A stretch of 29,388 nt of DNA. Origin: Rickettsiales bacterium (lineage in GTDB: Bacteria; Pseudomonadota; Alphaproteobacteria; Methylaequorales; Methylaequoraceae). Shown piece by piece: positions 7,481 through 15,821 of this stretch; positions within the stretch are counted from its first letter, which is position 1; every line of letters starts with the position of its first letter. The stretch spans positions 83,134 to 112,521 of the forward strand of contig PALK01000017.1 of the NCBI GenBank assembly GCA_002710765.1, in the 5' to 3' direction. The translations under genes were made by a program, and so were the position numbers. The notes under the pieces are model-generated. The model was given only the letters and a program-made list of their open reading frames with translations, searched no databases and had not been told where the DNA came from.

Positions 7481-7485
7481 TTTAT

Positions 7486-8313
7486 TCACAGACTCCTTGA
7501 GTTTTTGCGTGGCGCACCGGCCAACTTTGTAGGTGGAGCGATGTGTTGACCTACAGGGTTTTGATTAAATCCTTCTGCGTTGCGTAGCATTCCAGATTGA
7601 ATGTGTGACAACGGAGTAGGCACGATAGTGTCTCCCATGAAATGGTCAGACTTTAGTTTCTGGACTCCTCGGTATTCCGAAGCCAAATCCATTTCCATGA
7701 CGTTGCTTTGATTCATGGATTGTGAAGAAACCGGGGAAGTGCCTGCAAGAGACATCTCGGTTTGTGAAGGAACTTGAATAACCGCAGTGATTTCCGGAGA
7801 CATGTTAGCCAAGACTTCAGAGATAACAGCGTTTTTAACATCATCATTAAGATCGGATTCTTCTACGGAAGTCAGGAAGCGATGTCCCGAGTCGCCACCA
7901 TACTTAGTAATAAGCACAGTAGAAGTATCAGTGTCTTTGCCACCAGATTTAAACCAGTTAACGAAACGATCGAAACCAGTAGATGGGCGTAGTTTAGTTA
8001 AACTAAAGTTATTGTTAGCCGTAGCATAAGAAACAGTGTAAGTTTCACCGTTGATGTTTAACACTTGATTGAAACCTTGCATAGTAGGTGGAGCGAAAGT
8101 AGCATCGTCTGGTAGCACGGCCTTGGATAGTTGGGCATCACCAACAGGTGCAGTAACGCCTACACTGTCTCCGAAAAGTTGGTCGGCCAAACCTGCGTTC
8201 TCGGTGTAAGAACGAAGTTCATATTGAGCACCGAAGTTAGACAATACTCCATGCATAGCACCTTCCATGGGGCTGCGTTTCAAAGTGTTTTGAATGGCGA
8301 GGTCCAGATTCAT
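7486..8313 (-). CDS. Hypothetical virion-like protein
   Basis: 275 residues, no clear TM segment. A central mixed alpha/beta region (about 85-190; VLNINGETYTVSYA, then a stretch ending in VLITKYGGDSG) is flanked by Met/Ser/Gln-rich, probably disordered ends. RNAEGFNQN near 245 is a weak copy of the recurrent x-A-E motif, and FGAQYELR near 30 is a degenerate one. The tail is basic (APRKNSRSL). I recognise no family. It stands as its own unit with TATAAATA 22 nt before the ATG, between two membrane-protein genes. Confidence 0.8.
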   Translation of the reverse strand: MNLDLAIQNTLKRSPMEGAMHGVLSNFGAQYELRSYTENAGLADQLFGDSVGVTAPVGDAQLSKAVLPDDATFAPPTMQGFNQVLNINGETYTVSYATANNNFSLTKLRPSTGFDRFVNWFKSGGKDTDTSTVLITKYGGDSGHRFLTSVEESDLNDDVKNAVISEVLANMSPEITAVIQVPSQTEMSLAGTSPVSSQSMNQSNVMEMDLASEYRGVQKLKSDHFMGDTIVPTPLSHIQSGMLRNAEGFNQNPVGQHIAPPTKLAGAPRKNSRSL

Positions 8314-8335
8314 AATATTACATCCTTGTTACAAC

Positions 8336-8343
8336 TATTTATA
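8336..8343 (-). promoter_or_regulatory. TATA box for gene 7486-8313
   Basis: TATAAATA preceded by ATAAG, 22 nt to the ATG; the spacer also holds AAGGATG. Confidence 0.7.
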
Positions 8344-8344
8344 C

Positions 8345-9238
8345 TTATTGCATACTACGCCTGACCAAGAGGATAGGTAGAACGATGGCAGAAACCGAGG
8401 CTACGCCGATTAAGGCCGGAGCCATATAAGATTTACGAGGGGCTTCAATTTCAATTTCCACGGTGTCAACTTGTGGAAACGCCGGGGCCATGACATCATG
8501 AGTTACGGCATCTAAATTAGGAAGTAGATCTACGACCTGTGAGGCTGGGGCTAAAGTTAATTGTTCTCGGGTTTCTACAACATCACATCCCGAGTAATTA
8601 GTTTGCGACCAAGTAGCGGCAGCGATTTGCACAACTTTAGGATAAATAATAGCATCGTAACCTAAAGTATCTTTATTATAGCCAGCAGAAGTTAAGTTAT
8701 TGATAACACGAGCCAAGGTAACTTGACCTTCGTGATAACCGGGAGTGCCCATGGCTGGGAACAACCAGAGTTCGTATTCGGCAGGAAGCATAGAAGCGAC
8801 TCGTTGAGCCACACCGAATTGGTCACGGGCTTCGGCTCGCATTTCCTCGGTAATAACAGGAGCGATGGGTTCAGCCATCATTTCTGGCTCGGGAGTTTCT
8901 TGATTCTCAAAATCAATACCCGAGTCCTCCACCACCGGCTGGTCTCCAGCCGTTTCAGGAGTAGTGGCATCTGAATCATCTACGACATCATCTAAAGCGA
9001 CTTCTTCTTCAGGTGAATCATCATCATCGTCAGAAATACCTTCAGTTTTCGCAGCGACACCTGCTAAAGCGGCACCTGCCTTTTCCATAGCAGCACCTTT
9101 GGAATCTTTGGTTTCTTTATCGCCGGGGATTGCATCAGTTGTAGGAACAGAGTCCTTAACTTCTTCGTCTACACCTGCAGACTTTTCAATCTCGGCCTTT
9201 AAGTCTTCCAAATCCGGAGACAAATCTTCATCAGCCAT
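8345..9238 (-). CDS. C-terminally anchored membrane protein with acidic N-terminal region
   Basis: 297 residues in three parts. Residues 1-110 are strongly acidic and low-complexity (runs of Asp and Glu). Residues 110-265 form a probable folded domain beginning EARDQFGVAQRVASMLPAEYE and containing the only Cys. Residues 270-293 are a TM segment (ALIGVASVSAIVLPILLV) followed by RRSMQ, so the bulk would face the opposite side to the short basic tail. MMAE and MRAE lie between the acidic region and the folded domain, where cleavage would release the domain from the acidic leader. No family recognised. The unit has TATAAATA 22 nt from the ATG and no SD, a good example of a predicted leaderless gene. 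Confidence 0.85.
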   Translation of the reverse strand: MADEDLSPDLEDLKAEIEKSAGVDEEVKDSVPTTDAIPGDKETKDSKGAAMEKAGAALAGVAAKTEGISDDDDDSPEEEVALDDVVDDSDATTPETAGDQPVVEDSGIDFENQETPEPEMMAEPIAPVITEEMRAEARDQFGVAQRVASMLPAEYELWLFPAMGTPGYHEGQVTLARVINNLTSAGYNKDTLGYDAIIYPKVVQIAAATWSQTNYSGCDVVETREQLTLAPASQVVDLLPNLDAVTHDVMAPAFPQVDTVEIEIEAPRKSYMAPALIGVASVSAIVLPILLVRRSMQ

Positions 9239-9260
9239 AAAGTAGATAGGAGGCTACAAC

Positions 9261-9268
9261 TATTTATA
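9261..9268 (-). promoter_or_regulatory. TATA box for gene 8345-9238
   Basis: TATAAATA, 22 nt to ATG, with no SD in the spacer (it contains the complement, GCCTCCT). Confidence 0.7.
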
Positions 9269-9269
9269 C

Positions 9270-9788
9270 TTATTCTTCCTCTCGGGAGAAAACAGTGAAG
9301 TTATAATCTACACCTGCCAATTCTGGTTCGTAGAGAGCAATAGTGATTTCACCACTCCCAAAAGTATTAACCATAGCACCTTCTAAATACTCAGGTTGTT
9401 CGGCAGCATAAACCCAAACTGGAAGTTTGGTAACCACGGTGTCATCACCCTCTAACTGGGTATCAATAAGTATAGTAGGAACACCGTTCATATCATTAGC
9501 AGATAAAATCCGGTTAACAGTATATTCAGGAGCACGAGGATCGGGTTCACCAACTTGGAATTGATAAGTAGCAATTCGGACTCCATCACTACCATGATAG
9601 CCAGAGTAAGCCCATGCTTTCAATTCGGTAAGAGAAGTGACTTCAAAGAAACTGGGAAAAGCCACAGCATGATGCCCCCAATGAACATAATCTAAATCAT
9701 TCATATCAAAAGCGGCGGCTTGTTCAGCAGGAATACCATTTTCCGCATAATATTCTCTAAACTTATCGTTAAGATCAGAATCAGACAT
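9270..9788 (-). CDS. Hypothetical soluble protein
   Basis: 172 residues, mostly beta-rich in the second half (WAYSGYHGSDGV, TYQFQVGEP, ILIDTQLEGDDTVV), with YAAEQPEYLEGA near 130-141 as a copy of the recurrent motif. No TM segment or Cys clusters. Family not recognised. I start at ATG 9786-9788 because a TATAAGTA box ends 22 nt upstream; a longer frame to 9845 would begin above the promoter. An inverted repeat lies between the box and the ATG. Confidence 0.8.
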   Translation of the reverse strand: MSDSDLNDKFREYYAENGIPAEQAAAFDMNDLDYVHWGHHAVAFPSFFEVTSLTELKAWAYSGYHGSDGVRIATYQFQVGEPDPRAPEYTVNRILSANDMNGVPTILIDTQLEGDDTVVTKLPVWVYAAEQPEYLEGAMVNTFGSGEITIALYEPELAGVDYNFTVFSREEE

Positions 9789-9796
9789 ACACTTTA

Positions 9797-9809
9797 GTGG
9801 TGAAACCAC
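9797..9809 (-). promoter_or_regulatory. Operator-like inverted repeat
   Basis: GTGGT-TTC-ACCAC lies directly downstream of the TATA box of gene 9270-9788, where a bound repressor would block initiation. No other promoter in the window has it. Chance is possible. Confidence 0.3.
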
Positions 9810-9810
9810 A

Positions 9811-9818
9811 TACTTATA
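9811..9818 (-). promoter_or_regulatory. TATA box for gene 9270-9788
   Basis: TATAAGTA, 22 nt to ATG. The same variant octamer precedes the gene starting at 20799. Confidence 0.6.
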
Positions 9819-9850
9819 ACTTCCTTTCCCCTGAATGTAAAGCATTCAAG

Positions 9851-10414
9851 TTAAAGTTTTAGTATCAAAAAGCCTGCTATGGCCATCAAGACTCCGACAG
9901 CACCTTGCATATTAAGTGGTTCAGGTTCAAAACTTTCGGCTCCTAATTCTACGTTAACATCATACCGATAGTAAACATTAAGTTCTTCAACTTTTTCGTC
10001 CTCGTTAACATAGTTAACATAAGTAATGCCTTGAGAACTCGGGTCACGCTCGTTTTCATATTCATAAATGATGTGGTCTTGAACAGCAGAATCAATTAAA
10101 GCAATTAATTCATCGTTGTCAACTTCATCATCATCCATATCAAAGATAGTCCACTCATAACCAACCATAACATCAGCCGCTACGTTACCAGATTCAGTGT
10201 AATCAGCACCGAAACCTAACATTTCTTTAATGGCTTTTCTACGAACTCCTGAATAATCACGACGAGTAGATTTTTTACGATTAGGATCACGAATTAAACC
10301 ACGATATCTATAACTTCTAACGTTTTCAGCACCAAATGGGGCTTGGGAAGTATACTTATAGGGATTATAGTCATCTACAGTTTGGTAATTTCCAGTGTAG
10401 GTGACACCTGTCAT
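9851..10414 (-). CDS. C-terminally anchored membrane protein
   Basis: 187 residues. The N-terminal 60 residues are basic and Tyr-rich (YRYRGLIRDPNRKKSTRR); the middle is acidic; residues 168-187 are a single TM segment ending the protein (GAVGVLMAIAGFLILKL). Copies of the recurrent motif are FGAEN near 29-33, a degenerate FGADY near 69, and LGAES just before the TM. Family not recognised. The ATG at 10412-10414 lies 11 nt after the stop of the 662-residue protein and has GAGG upstream; no TATA box, so it is probably the second cistron of that unit. Confidence 0.8.
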   Translation of the reverse strand: MTGVTYTGNYQTVDDYNPYKYTSQAPFGAENVRSYRYRGLIRDPNRKKSTRRDYSGVRRKAIKEMLGFGADYTESGNVAADVMVGYEWTIFDMDDDEVDNDELIALIDSAVQDHIIYEYENERDPSSQGITYVNYVNEDEKVEELNVYYRYDVNVELGAESFEPEPLNMQGAVGVLMAIAGFLILKL

Positions 10415-10425
10415 AGTGGACCGCC

Positions 10426-12414
10426 TCACTTCTTGGAGGCTAACATGTATCCGAGGTAAGCCAAAATACCGCCGCCAGCAACCATAGCCATAGGGCTTTG
10501 GAACATACTTGGCTTTTGGTAACGAGCACCCATACCGTCAATAGTCTCGGAGAGAAGCAACATGAACTCATCTCCAGTCATGTATTCTCCTTCGGGACTC
10601 ATTTCATCCACGAACTCGTAAGGATGATATGCATCAGGACGTGCTTCTTGCACGGCTACGGATTCAGGAGCCTCTGCGCTACCATACCATTGAGGTGCGC
10701 CACGACCGCCAATAGCGGAATCGTTACCCCATGAGTTGTTAACCAAAGGAACTCCTTGGACGTGAGTAGTTTCTACATTGTCGGAGTAGACAACTTCGTT
10801 GACTTCTGCACCATACATTTGTGGAACTCCGTTTCCAGAGCCACCGGCAGAATCTTCTCCCCATGAGTTAGCAATAACTGGTAGACCGACACCAAGAGCA
10901 TCTTCTCCACCAACTTGTTCAAATACTAAGGGGTTGACTTCAGCATCCATAGTCATAACATCGTCATACTTACGGTGCATACGAGTGTGCATCTTATCCA
11001 TAGCAGCCGCTTCATCTCGGCGGTCATGCTTGGATTGAGAATGAGGACCACGGTGTCGCATTCCAAGTGATTCATCCATCTTATCATTATAGCCTTGTTC
11101 AGCACCATACCATTGTGGAACTCCACGTCCGCCAATAGCGGAATCTTCGCCACGAGTATTAGGAACAATAGGAACTCCTTGAACATGAGTTTCATCTACA
11201 TTGTCAGACATAACTACTTCGTTAACTTCAGCACTACCATACCATTGTGGAACACCTTGTCCACTAACAATTGCGGAGTTAGTTCCATAAGCATTAGCAG
11301 GAGCAAGAATATCAACGCCCGCATCAGGCATCATAACGAAGTTTTCGTCAGAGCCGGGTTGCTCAATTCCATCTGCAGAGTAGTGAATCATATGATCGTA
11401 ATCGCCACCGGCTTGTCCAAAGGCTTGAGTAGTCATAACTTGACGCATTTCTTCTCCCATTGGAACAACTTCAGTCAGTGGTGTGGCCTCAACTTCAGCA
11501 TCAAACTTCATAGCCTTAGCAGCACGAGCAGCCTTACGAGCCTTGCTTCGTGCCTTAGCACTTAGACGGTGTTTAAGAGTTGCCGACTTGGGACCCATTT
11601 TATCAGTCTTCATAGGATTGACGTGTCCGACCTCGCCTTCAGCAGCGTTATCAAAAGTATCTTGAGGAGTGTATCCTCCTTCTACACCAGAAGGATCGTA
11701 TTTAACGTTAGCCGTGCTGTAGGTTTCAGCCGGTGGGTTATCTGCCATTGGGTCAGAAACTTGAAGTGCTTCTGATTCAGGGGCTGCTTCTGCTTCTGCA
11801 GAGAATCCTTCATTCTGTGGGTTTTCGGTTAGTGGACGAGATTCATCGTAAGAAGATGGAGTTGGTGCGACCGATGTTGGGTCTACGAACTCTGCTGACT
11901 TCTGATTGATAACATCGCCAATTTCGCTTTCTAATTTGTTTATAGTTTCCAAGATATCCTTCTCCTCGTAAATAAATGTGTTAATCAAGAATGTGCCGGG
12001 GGTTGTGTTTGCGCCAACGGCTTCCAACTGTGACATATCGGTAGCACTCGGGTCGGCTTCCCTCATAGTAATGGTATCAGTTCCATCAGTAACAACATAG
12101 GGTGGGCTTTGGCCGCCTTCGTCGTAAGTTCGCATTTCAACCATACCTTGTCGGTTAGGTCCACGAACCTTAACGGTGGTGCCTTCGTCACGAATAGCAA
12201 GTGGGGTGTAACCATGGTTGTCCACACGGGACTTATGGTAGAAAAGAGCACATCGGTAGAGTTGGTTACGAACCTCTTCCGGCAATCCATCATACTGGTT
12301 CTTCTTCAAAATCCAGACGTTATCATAAAAGTTTAAAGTATCATTTTTTGATGATGCATCAAAGCCCCAGTAGTCTTGGGATAGAATATATACACGCTCT
12401 CGGGATTCTGCCAT
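10426..12414 (-). CDS. Large repeat-bearing membrane-anchored protein (candidate structural precursor)
   Basis: 662 residues. Residues 1-170 look folded (MAESRERVYILSQDYWGFDA); 175-270 are low-complexity; 281-302 is a Lys/Arg/Ala-rich helix; 370-585 holds four cassettes of the form N-S-W-G-E-D-S-A...G-V-P-Q-W-Y-G-(S)-A-E, two of them followed by VNEVV-SDNV-THVQGVP; and 641-659 is a C-terminal TM ending in SKK. At least eight x-A-E motifs are present (FSAE, FDAE, MDAE, YGSAE, YGAE). The layout suggests a polyprotein-like precursor cut at repeated sites, or a multivalent scaffold; both are inference. Family not recognised. Start set by TATAAATA 22 nt upstream. Confidence 0.85.
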   Translation of the reverse strand: MAESRERVYILSQDYWGFDASSKNDTLNFYDNVWILKKNQYDGLPEEVRNQLYRCALFYHKSRVDNHGYTPLAIRDEGTTVKVRGPNRQGMVEMRTYDEGGQSPPYVVTDGTDTITMREADPSATDMSQLEAVGANTTPGTFLINTFIYEEKDILETINKLESEIGDVINQKSAEFVDPTSVAPTPSSYDESRPLTENPQNEGFSAEAEAAPESEALQVSDPMADNPPAETYSTANVKYDPSGVEGGYTPQDTFDNAAEGEVGHVNPMKTDKMGPKSATLKHRLSAKARSKARKAARAAKAMKFDAEVEATPLTEVVPMGEEMRQVMTTQAFGQAGGDYDHMIHYSADGIEQPGSDENFVMMPDAGVDILAPANAYGTNSAIVSGQGVPQWYGSAEVNEVVMSDNVDETHVQGVPIVPNTRGEDSAIGGRGVPQWYGAEQGYNDKMDESLGMRHRGPHSQSKHDRRDEAAAMDKMHTRMHRKYDDVMTMDAEVNPLVFEQVGGEDALGVGLPVIANSWGEDSAGGSGNGVPQMYGAEVNEVVYSDNVETTHVQGVPLVNNSWGNDSAIGGRGAPQWYGSAEAPESVAVQEARPDAYHPYEFVDEMSPEGEYMTGDEFMLLLSETIDGMGARYQKPSMFQSPMAMVAGGGILAYLGYMLASKK
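10672..10737 (-). repeat. WYGSAE cassette, copy 4
   Basis: Residues 560-581 of the 662-residue protein (NSWGNDSAIGGRGAPQWYG then SAE). Confidence 0.75.
10804..10869 (-). repeat. WYGSAE cassette, copy 3
   Basis: Residues 516-537 (NSWGEDSAGGSGNGVPQMYG then AE), followed by VNEVVYSDNV as after copy 1. Confidence 0.75.
11098..11160 (-). repeat. WYGSAE cassette, copy 2
   Basis: Residues 419-439 (NTRGEDSAIGGRGVPQWYG then AE). Confidence 0.75.
11227..11295 (-). repeat. WYGSAE cassette, copy 1
   Basis: Residues 374-396 (NAYGTNSAIVSGQGVPQWYG then SAE), followed by VNEVVMSDNV. Copies 1-2 and 3-4 form a duplicated doublet. Confidence 0.75.
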
Positions 12415-12436
12415 ATCAATTACTCTCCTTCTTAAC

Positions 12437-12444
12437 TATTTATA
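12437..12444 (-). promoter_or_regulatory. TATA box for gene 10426-12414
   Basis: TATAAATA, 22 nt to ATG; AAGGAG lies in the spacer. Confidence 0.7.
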
Positions 12445-12450
12445 ATTTAC

Positions 12451-13362
12451 TTATACTCTCCTGAGCATAATTTCAAAACCACCACTCTGAGGAATGGCTT
12501 GCACAGTAGTATCACTATGTCGTAATAGAGTGTGGGTGCGACTCCACTGATCCAAAGAAGCAGTGGTTCCATCAGGTCCAGTGTAACTGGCGTTAACCGA
12601 TGGGTCTAAAGATAGTTTACCCATACGACCGTTGTAGTTTTCTTCTCCGGATTCACGAGAGAGGCTACCAAAGCGGTTGGCTCCTTGTTCGGGAGCATCG
12701 CTAACAATAAATGGTGCATCTACAATAGAAACCATGTAAGGCATATCTACAAACGCTTCGGGCGGTGGCTTAGGAACTCCTAATGCACGAGGAGAATTGT
12801 TGTAAACTCCAACGCCGGGGGTTTGTGAAATTGGGACAGAGGGATGACGCACTTTAACGTCAGAAGGTGGTTGACCTGTGGAAGTCAAATAAGGTGCTTG
12901 GCCGGGGGCTTGAGATTCAAAGGAACGGTGTCCGGGCATTTCAGCAGCCAGTTCTTTAGGAACATATTCTTTCATAGGGTGGCTACGACGATTCATATCA
13001 GCCATCAAATAATTTTCTTCAGCAGCCATCATAAGGTCGTCATCGCTGTAGCCTAAATCATATGGATTTTCGTAAACGGCTTGAACGTCAATAACACCGG
13101 GACCCCAAGGTGCATCATTAGCCACCATAGTGGTGTGCTCTAAGTCAAGGAATTGGTATCCCATAAAGGCTTCGGTTAATCCGACGGGAATGGTGTCTAA
13201 AGTTTGACCACTTCTTTCAATCTGCATTTCTTCTAAATCAGCAGCCGTCCAGTGAGCAGGTGCATTAAAGATTTTACCTACTGCAGTTGACCTAAGTGCA
13301 TAAGCAGTTCCGACAATAGCAGCGGCCCCTGCTAAGAAATAACCTAATGGGCTGAATCGCAT
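12451..13362 (-). CDS. N-terminally anchored membrane protein, mostly disordered
   Basis: 303 residues. Residues 5-24 are a TM segment (PLGYFLAGAAAIVGTAYAL), followed by about 280 residues rich in Pro, Ser, Gly and acidic residues. MAAEENYLMAD near 110-120 and LAAEMPG near 137-143 are copies of the recurrent motif, both placed to free the C-terminal part from the anchor if cleaved. The C-terminus (GGFEIMLRRV) may be a small folded or docking segment. Family not recognised. TATAAATA with 22 nt spacing sets the start; the box overlaps the stop codon of the upstream gene. Confidence 0.85.
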   Translation of the reverse strand: MRFSPLGYFLAGAAAIVGTAYALRSTAVGKIFNAPAHWTAADLEEMQIERSGQTLDTIPVGLTEAFMGYQFLDLEHTTMVANDAPWGPGVIDVQAVYENPYDLGYSDDDLMMAAEENYLMADMNRRSHPMKEYVPKELAAEMPGHRSFESQAPGQAPYLTSTGQPPSDVKVRHPSVPISQTPGVGVYNNSPRALGVPKPPPEAFVDMPYMVSIVDAPFIVSDAPEQGANRFGSLSRESGEENYNGRMGKLSLDPSVNASYTGPDGTTASLDQWSRTHTLLRHSDTTVQAIPQSGGFEIMLRRV

Positions 13363-13384
13363 GGTAGTAATTCCTCGTCCCGAC

Positions 13385-13392
13385 TATTTATA
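13385..13392 (-). promoter_or_regulatory. TATA box for gene 12451-13362
   Basis: TATAAATA, 22 nt to ATG; the TAA stop of gene 13388-14779 lies within the box. Confidence 0.7.
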
Positions 13393-14779
13393 CTTTAGGA
13401 TTAACACCTTTTTCTAAAAGGTCTAAGCCATTCAACATTTCATTTATTTGTTTTATCTGATAATCCACTTGAGAGGTGCGTCCGAAGTTTAACTCACCAT
13501 AAATATAATTATATCCTCGTTCCAATGCCTCCCGCTTCTTATAGGAACTTACATCTTGAGTGCTATACATCATTTTGGGAATTGAAGTCTTGACTGAACT
13601 GGGTAGTCCTAACACACCCCAACCCTGACAAGTTTTACATATTCGGTTGGAACTACCACCTTTACCATTACATTTATTACAATGTTCAATCTCAAAAGTA
13701 GGGAGTTCTGGTTCAAAACCTAAATCTTTCATAGTCTTTTCAAAATCAATATAATCTAAATCAGTGGGTATTTTTCCTAAACGATTTCCCGATCTAAAAT
13801 CAGTGGTAGGGTTAATGCCACTAACGATGCGTAAAACCTCAAAAGCATCTCGCAATTGTTCTAAACCTCTTCTCATAAATATAATATTTTCAGGTGTTAG
13901 GGTTTCATAAATCTTTCGGGATTTATCATATTCTTCTAAAGTAGTTTTGACTACATTATGATACTTCCATAAACCATCATAATAAGACATAAGTATTCTG
14001 CGGACATCATCAGTTCGGAAATCTAAATCAGAAGTTACTTCCCAACCAGATTCATCCAATAATTTATCTATCATTTTATTAGTCCCATACTGGCCATAAT
14101 AATTTTGTTGCCAGATGTCTTTCACGCCATAAAGACGGTTAACTTTCATTCGGTTCCATAAACGAGTAGACCGTGGTAATCTTTTCCATAATTGTTTTAG
14201 ACCATCACTCCACCCGCCAAAATAATAACCTCTATCAGATGTCTCTCTAAAAAGCAAATACATTAATCCTACGGAACCTAACTTTCTGGTAAGCAGGTGG
14301 TAAGCACGAAGAGCATGAGCATAGGCAGTTCTATCTTTCGGATCCATGGTGCTTAATTGAGTTTGCATAGGTAAACCTTTCCACTGACGGTAACGCCCGG
14401 TTTGGTCAACATAATGTGGAGAATCAACGTTTTGCATATTAGGGTGGGATTGAATACTGGCTGCGGCCTGAAGTTGAGTTGCTAAATCTGCGGACAAGAT
14501 GGTGCTAACGGATTGGTTAAACAAACTGTTACGCAAACGAGAGTAATTGGCTTCGGGGCTGGAACCAGCCAAACACTCGTAAATATAATCATTATAATCA
14601 GTAGTTAACTCTACTAAGTCTCCATAGTTTAGATTTTCACTAATCCAAACTGCATAGGGTAAAACGGTGCGACGATATTCATAATACTTACGCTCTCCTT
14701 TAAGATTACGAACAGAAGTTAGAGATTTTTGAAGCCCTGCAAAACAACGGTCTAAACCATCTATCCAATTGATAATCAT
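13388..14779 (-). CDS. Hypothetical protein with DnaJ-type zinc knuckles
   Basis: 463 residues, helix-rich with many Arg, Tyr and Leu. Near 367-388 is CNKCNGKG...CKTCQGWG, two CxxCxGxG units as in the DnaJ central zinc domain, which would bind one zinc ion. No J domain (HPD) is present, so it is not a DnaJ chaperone; family otherwise unknown. ATG 14777-14779 follows GGAGG by 8 nt, and that SD overlaps the TAA of the preceding gene (14784), so it is the third cistron of the unit 16234-15821-14779. Unlike its neighbours it has no TM segment and no clear x-A-E motif, so it may not be a virion membrane component. Confidence 0.85.
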   Translation of the reverse strand: MIINWIDGLDRCFAGLQKSLTSVRNLKGERKYYEYRRTVLPYAVWISENLNYGDLVELTTDYNDYIYECLAGSSPEANYSRLRNSLFNQSVSTILSADLATQLQAAASIQSHPNMQNVDSPHYVDQTGRYRQWKGLPMQTQLSTMDPKDRTAYAHALRAYHLLTRKLGSVGLMYLLFRETSDRGYYFGGWSDGLKQLWKRLPRSTRLWNRMKVNRLYGVKDIWQQNYYGQYGTNKMIDKLLDESGWEVTSDLDFRTDDVRRILMSYYDGLWKYHNVVKTTLEEYDKSRKIYETLTPENIIFMRRGLEQLRDAFEVLRIVSGINPTTDFRSGNRLGKIPTDLDYIDFEKTMKDLGFEPELPTFEIEHCNKCNGKGGSSNRICKTCQGWGVLGLPSSVKTSIPKMMYSTQDVSSYKKREALERGYNYIYGELNFGRTSQVDYQIKQINEMLNGLDLLEKGVNPKV

Positions 14780-14783
14780 GAAA

Positions 14784-15821
14784 TTACCTCCACAAATAAT
14801 CAGCAAATCTTTCAAAGCCATTAAAGGGTTGATAACCTTGTTGCACTCCACCATATTGTAATTCCATAAGTTTATAATCTTCTAAACGATTGTCACCCAC
14901 AGGATGTTTCTTAACTTGATTACCTAAATAATCTCGCAATACATTTCGGTTGAAAAACATTTCATAATCTAATTCATTCGGGATAAGTTGGGTAGGATAA
15001 CCATAATTCATGGCATCATAACCAAGGTCTTTATGATTCAAGGCTACGAATCCTGCATTGAACTCTTCGGCTTCTAATCTTTCACCAGCATCTTCACGGA
15101 CTTTTCTCCATGCTAAGTCGTGACGAATAAATATAAGTTCATTAAGATCTTCCGTGGTCTGCAGTTCTTTTCCGCTAACAGGTTCAATCCAAATAACGTC
15201 GGCAGTAGTGGGGCGAACACGATAAATATGAGCAGTGGTTAAATGTCCTGCATTTTTGCCGGGGCGTGAAACCGATACTACGTCACCGGGTTCCCAATCA
15301 CGACTCAACTGTTCATAGTTGCCAATTTTCTTGTGAGCAAATTGTTTAGCAATATTTATTTCTGCTTGTGGTTTAGTATACTCAGATTCGGGAGCAATTC
15401 TTTCTCGCAACAAGGCTAAATTGATGTCACGAGCCTGACGTTCTTCACGAGCCTTATAATAAGCGTTAAGAATAATAGGATCAGATATTCCTCGTTGGGG
15501 TCGGTCGTCAATTAAACCAGATAAATCAGGTCCATTACGGGTAGAAAAGGGAACACCGCCTTCAGCATAGAACTCTAAATAAGGTTCGTAAGCAGGATGA
15601 ATATCTTCTTCGTGAATAATGGGAGGTTCACGGATTCGGAGATAATCGGTAACATCATCAAAGCGACGAATTAAAATTAAATCATCGTAGTTTTCATAGG
15701 ATTGCTTCTGGTCTTCCCAGATAACTCTAACTCGGTCAAAGTCTACATCTACAATAGTGCCAATAGAACCATAACCTTCAATAGCAATTGAAGTAATTTT
15801 ATCTCCTAAGTTCCACTTCAT
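14784..15821 (-). CDS. Protein with two SH3-like barrel domains
   Basis: 345 residues. The N-terminal domain (5-53: LGDKI...IGTIVDVDFDRVRVIWED...LILIRR) and a second one (177-233: PGDVVSVSRPGK...TTADVIWIEP...LIFIRH) share the same strand pattern and the closing acidic-LI-IR motif, so they look like a duplicated SH3/KOW-like fold. Such folds often bind nucleic acid or peptides; the partner is unknown. FYAEGG near 84-89 is a copy of the recurrent motif. Start ATG 15819-15821 overlaps the stop of 15818-16234 (ATGA) and has GAGG upstream; in-frame codons further up lie inside that gene. Confidence 0.8.
   Translation of the reverse strand: MKWNLGDKITSIAIEGYGSIGTIVDVDFDRVRVIWEDQKQSYENYDDLILIRRFDDVTDYLRIREPPIIHEEDIHPAYEPYLEFYAEGGVPFSTRNGPDLSGLIDDRPQRGISDPIILNAYYKAREERQARDINLALLRERIAPESEYTKPQAEINIAKQFAHKKIGNYEQLSRDWEPGDVVSVSRPGKNAGHLTTAHIYRVRPTTADVIWIEPVSGKELQTTEDLNELIFIRHDLAWRKVREDAGERLEAEEFNAGFVALNHKDLGYDAMNYGYPTQLIPNELDYEMFFNRNVLRDYLGNQVKKHPVGDNRLEDYKLMELQYGGVQQGYQPFNGFERFADYLWR

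Noticed and set aside
9789..9845. N-terminal extension of gene 9270-9788 to an ATG at 9843-9845
   Set aside because: The extension would include the TATA box and the inverted repeat; the 22-nt spacing supports the ATG at 9786-9788.
10672..11295. CRISPR-like or tandem DNA repeat array
   Set aside because: The repeats are irregularly spaced, in frame within one gene, and conserved at the protein level; there are no short identical direct repeats with spacers.
13388..14779. DnaJ chaperone, because of the CxxCxGxG pair
   Set aside because: No J domain or HPD motif, only two of the four usual CxxCxGxG units, and an otherwise unrelated sequence.
14780..14854. N-terminal extension of gene 13388-14779 into the preceding gene
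   Set aside because: GGAGG 8 nt before ATG 14777-14779 gives a clear start; the extra residues lie wholly inside gene 14784-15821.
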